A stretch of DNA of 64,000 nucleotides, from assembly GCF_009870125.1 (NCBI RefSeq), contig NC_046680.1, positions 7,068,001-7,132,000 of the forward strand, given 5' to 3'. Made by a program: the position numbers and the translations under genes. Each line of letters begins with the position of its first letter. Position 1 is the stretch's first letter. Under the pieces are notes generated by a model. It made no database searches. It saw nothing but the letters and a program-made list of their open reading frames with translations, and was not told where the DNA came from. The DNA is from Drosophila pseudoobscura (taxonomy: Eukaryota > Arthropoda > Insecta > Diptera > Drosophilidae). Below, piece after piece: positions 60,819 through 64,000 of the stretch.

Positions 60819-62878
60819 ATGGAGGTCACGAAGGCTACGAAACCAACGGAGCAGTGGGACAATGGCCTGGAGTTCCTCTTCTCGTGCATCTCCCTGTCCG
60901 TGGGCTTGGGCAACATCTGGCGGTTCCCGTACATTGCCTTCCAGAACGGCGGCGGCACCTTCGTCATTCCGTATCTGATTGCCCTGATGGTGATTGGCCG
61001 TCCCGTGTATTATCTGGAGATAGCCTTGGGCCAGTTCACTGGCCGCGGAGTGGTCAAGGCCTTCGATATGGCACCCCTGCTCAAGGGCGTGGCAGTGGGA
61101 CAGGTGCTGGCAACGGGGGCCTCGATTACCTACTACTCGAGCATCATGGCCCTGACCCTGAGGTTTCTGGTGGCCTCCTTGGGCTCGGAGCTGCCCTGGA
61201 GTCGGTGCTGGGAGAAGTGGGGCAGTGATTGTCATGATGGAAGCATCGTCAATGCCACGGGAAAGATGTCCCCCGCTCAGCTGTACTTTGAGTGAGTCCT
61301 ACGAGGATTCTTCTAGTATGGGAGGTAACTCTTTCTTCTTCTTCAGACGTGAGATACTCCACGAAGTCCCTAACATTGACAATGGCCTGGGCATGCCGAA
61401 CTTGGATCTGATCGGATGTCTGGCCGTGTCCTGGCTCATCATTGAAGCAGTGCTGATACGCGGCATCAAGAGCAGTGGCAAGGCCGCCTACTTCCTGGGC
61501 GTCTTTCCATATGTGGTGCTCCTTGTCCTTCTGTTCAGAGCTTTAACCCTCCCCGGGGCCATGGATGGCATCATTTACTTCTTCAAGCCGCAGTGGCGGC
61601 AGCTGCTCGATCCACTGGTGTGGTATGCGGCCGTCACACAGGTCTTCTTCTCGCTGGCCATCTGCTTCGGGACCGTGATCACCTATGCCAGCTACAACAA
61701 CTTTAACAGAAACGTCTACAAGTGAGTTGTCCCCTAGGGGAGTCCCCGATTCATGGCCTAACCCAGGCTCTATCGTCTCTCCCCCAGGGACATCGTGATC
61801 ATCACCACCATGGACTCTTGCTCCTCGATCATCGCCGGCTGCATTACATTTGGTATTTTGGGGAATCTGGCCAAGGAGACGGGAATCACAGATATTGGCA
61901 GCGTTGTGAAGGGCGGGGCCGGTCTGGCCTTCATCTCGTATCCGGAAGCTATTGCCCGGTTCGAGTATGTGCCACAGGTAAGGTATCGCGAGCTCCCTGC
62001 CCCTTGGGCGCCCTAAAGCACAACTACCTAAAGATGTTCGCGGTCCTCTTCTTCCTCATGCTCTTTGTCCTAGGCATTGGCAGCACCGTGGGCATGGGCA
62101 CCTGCATCCTGCGCGTCGTCCGGGATCACTTTGGGCCACGTACGACGCCCACATGGGCTCTGGCCAGCTGTCTGACGGTCGTGGGTTTCGGCGTGAGCAT
62201 CGTTTACATGACGCCGGGCGGGCAATTCATTCTCAATCTGGTGGACTTCTATGGCGTGTCCTTTACAGCTCTGATCCTGGCCATTGGCGAACTGGTGGCC
62301 GTTGCCTGGGTCTATGGTGAGTCCCCTACCGCCTCTCCACTCATGCGAGTCCTTTGAGTGGCTGCTGGTCTCTTTCTAAGCACGTATCCTCTTAGGCGTC
62401 CATCGCTTCTGTGCGGACATCAAGTTCATGATGGGTATCGAGACGGGCTGGTACTGGCGCCTCTGCTGGCTGTTCATCACGCCGGGCCTGATGGCCGCTG
62501 TCCTCTTCTACATGCTGCTCGACATGTCGCCCCTCACATATAAGGGCGTGGCCTATCCCGCTTTAGCTCATGGTAAGGAAGGAGACCCAGCTCCTTCTCC
62601 TTCTCCTCCTCTCTCTCACTCACTGCTCTCCTTTGCCCCCTCAGTTTTCGGCTGGTTCTTGGCCGCATTGGGCCTGGTCCAGTTACCAGGCTGGGCATGC
62701 TATGCTCTCTACAAGCAACGCCACCGCCCCGGCAGCTTCTTGCAGGTACGTTGCGGTCTCGTCCGCTCGTGCAGCCCACCTCATAACCCTAATATTTGCT
62801 CTGTAGAAGCTACGTGCCGCCTGCCAGCCAACGGACACTTGGGGACCAGCCAATGCACAGATGGATGTCAGCAGCTAG
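60819..62878 (+). CDS. Sodium-dependent neurotransmitter/amino-acid symporter, SLC6 family (CG15088-like)
   Basis: SLC6 proteins are 12-helix plasma-membrane symporters that drive uptake of amino acids or amines with Na+ (often Cl-). Exons 60819-61291, 61347-61721, 61788-61977, 62034-62316, 62396-62572, 62645-62745 and 62807-62878, all GT-AG and in phase, give 556 residues, within the family range. TM1 carries the signature SVGLGNIWRFPYIAFQNGGG (about residues 28-47). TM3 reads ITYYSSIMAL, the large extracellular loop has a paired-Cys motif (CWEKWGSDC) and one glycosylation site (NATG), and TM6 includes FFSLAICFGTVITYASYN. The ATG was chosen at 60819 because the N-terminal tail is short and acidic/basic as usual; an upstream exon cannot be excluded. 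AATAAA lies at 62939-62944. The substrate is not decided by the sequence. The nutrient amino acid transporter branch seems likely. Confidence 0.93.
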
Positions 62879-64000
62879 AAAATGAGGTTTCTCCATGGCC
62901 TCACGCTGCGTATACGTAATGCCATAAAGTATGGTATAAATAAAAATAGTTTTAAACAAAAAACAATGAGAGCTTAGGAGTTTTAGGAATCCAGGCAGGA
63001 TGCAGCTGCTAATCCTGCTGCTGGTGCTGCAAGCACTTTTAATTACCTCAGGGCATGGCTCCAGTGGGGCTTCAAATGGGGCGTGGCTGTTGCAATATGT
63101 ACCACAAATATGTAGTTGTGTGTGTGCTTAATGTTTGTGTTTGACTGTTTTGGAATGCCAGACATGTCAGCAATGCAGAACTGCGCAAATACTAAACGGA
63201 AACAACAGAAATAAAGCTGAAAGAAGCGGGTCGAATCTCTCAATACCCTGGTAAATGAAAACATGCAAAAATAGAGATCGTTTTCGGGTGCAATTGTTGC
63301 TCAGACAATGAATACGCGCAAACTGGTATAAGGGATTCGTATCTATTGGATCCTCGATACCTCAATAGCCGCCTCGACGGACGGCGGAAAAGATGAAATG
63401 GTGATGGAGTAAGCTGAGGAGCGTGCTTAAATAAAACATTCTGTTAACTGTTGTTCCACATTTTCATTTGGCGTGGTCCACACATGAGAGTCGGGAGGTG
63501 GGCAGTTGGGGAGTTGGGGAGGTCGGGCTGCATAGAGTGGTAAGGGGAGCAGCTCGGTGGAGTGGCAAAGGGCTCGCAAATCAAAATGGCTGGCATGTGA
63601 CAAAGTTGAAAAGTAAATATGCAGCGGAATGGAAAAAAACACACAGAGTGCTACACTGTTTCCACTTCTTTCCTGTACTCGTAGTTTCCTCTCTACTCTG
63701 CTCCTGCTCCTCTCCTCTCCTCTTTCGTTTTCATTTTATTACTCTATTTTACACTCTCTGCTCCTCGATGGGCAGCCTTCCTCTCGTCTCTTAGGTTGTC
63801 TGTTGCACTGCTTTTTTCCCCATCCTATGACAGCGCATTTATTTACATGTACACGAATTTATGTGTGAGTGTGTGACTGTGTGCGTGTGAGTTGTCAAAA
63901 AAAAGTGACAGTGTTAAATTTCGGTTCATCCCCTAACCACATAGGCCCTCCCCTGCCCCACCGAACAGAAATTGAAGTGTATGTTGACTTTGACTGACGT
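62879..64000. other. 3' flank of the SLC6 gene and intergenic DNA
   Basis: A poly(A) signal follows the stop codon at 62939-62944. Beyond it I see no gene. Overlapping frames at 63427-63868 read through CTCC/CTCT-rich DNA. Confidence 0.5.

Overview
This window is nuclear DNA of a fruit fly (genus Drosophila). The evidence is the gene content: Mctp, a Cyp12b2-type P450, a Jabba-type lipid-droplet protein, Hs3st-A, paired ELO elongases, an MBF2-family protein, an SLC6 transporter and protamine-like sperm proteins. Introns are short (55-70 bp), the intergenic DNA is rich in microsatellites, and one tRNA sits in an intron. From memory, several of these genes lie together at cytological 55E-F on chromosome arm 2R (Muller C) of D. 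melanogaster. The species is not the reference fly. An obscura-group fly is possible, but that is only a guess. All exon coordinates below were worked out by hand from GT/AG sites, reading phase and protein-family continuity.

Layout. 1-7.2 kb: no gene recognised. 7.84-8.82 kb (+): mitochondrial 3-hydroxyisobutyrate dehydrogenase, flanked by two copies of an old diverged direct repeat. 11.07-16.52 kb (-): Mctp, a three-C2-domain ER membrane protein whose extreme N-terminus is not resolved; a tRNA-Leu(AAG) lies in one of its introns and a probable alternative first exon in another. 16.5-25.0 kb: no convincing coding sequence. 25.02-27.57 kb (+): Jabba-like gene with several alternative C-termini, convergent with a Cyp12b2-like mitochondrial P450 (27.72-29.69 kb, -). 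30.6-31.2 kb (+): protamine-like MST-HMG-box gene, copy 1, followed directly by a broken nucleoside hydrolase. 35.04-40.76 kb (-): Hs3st-A. 42.16-44.38 kb (+): two tandem elongase genes. 48.09-48.52 kb (-): small secreted MBF2-family protein. 55.3-56.0 and 58.2-58.9 kb (+): copies 2 and 3 of the protamine-like gene in a 1.2-kb tandem duplication, with a decayed LINE between them. 60.82-62.88 kb (+): SLC6 sodium-coupled transporter. The remainder is intergenic or intronic DNA.

Most of these genes are unrelated housekeeping or metabolic loci and do not form a pathway. The unusual part is the dispersed three-copy family of sperm nuclear basic protein genes. All three copies share a promoter-proximal block and a homologous intron. 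In the two younger copies the HMG-like box and basic tail are almost identical, while the first ~50 residues and adjoining 5'UTR have diverged strongly. Copy 1 seems to have lost its own poly(A) region and to run into a dead nucleoside-hydrolase gene. This is the region I would examine first.
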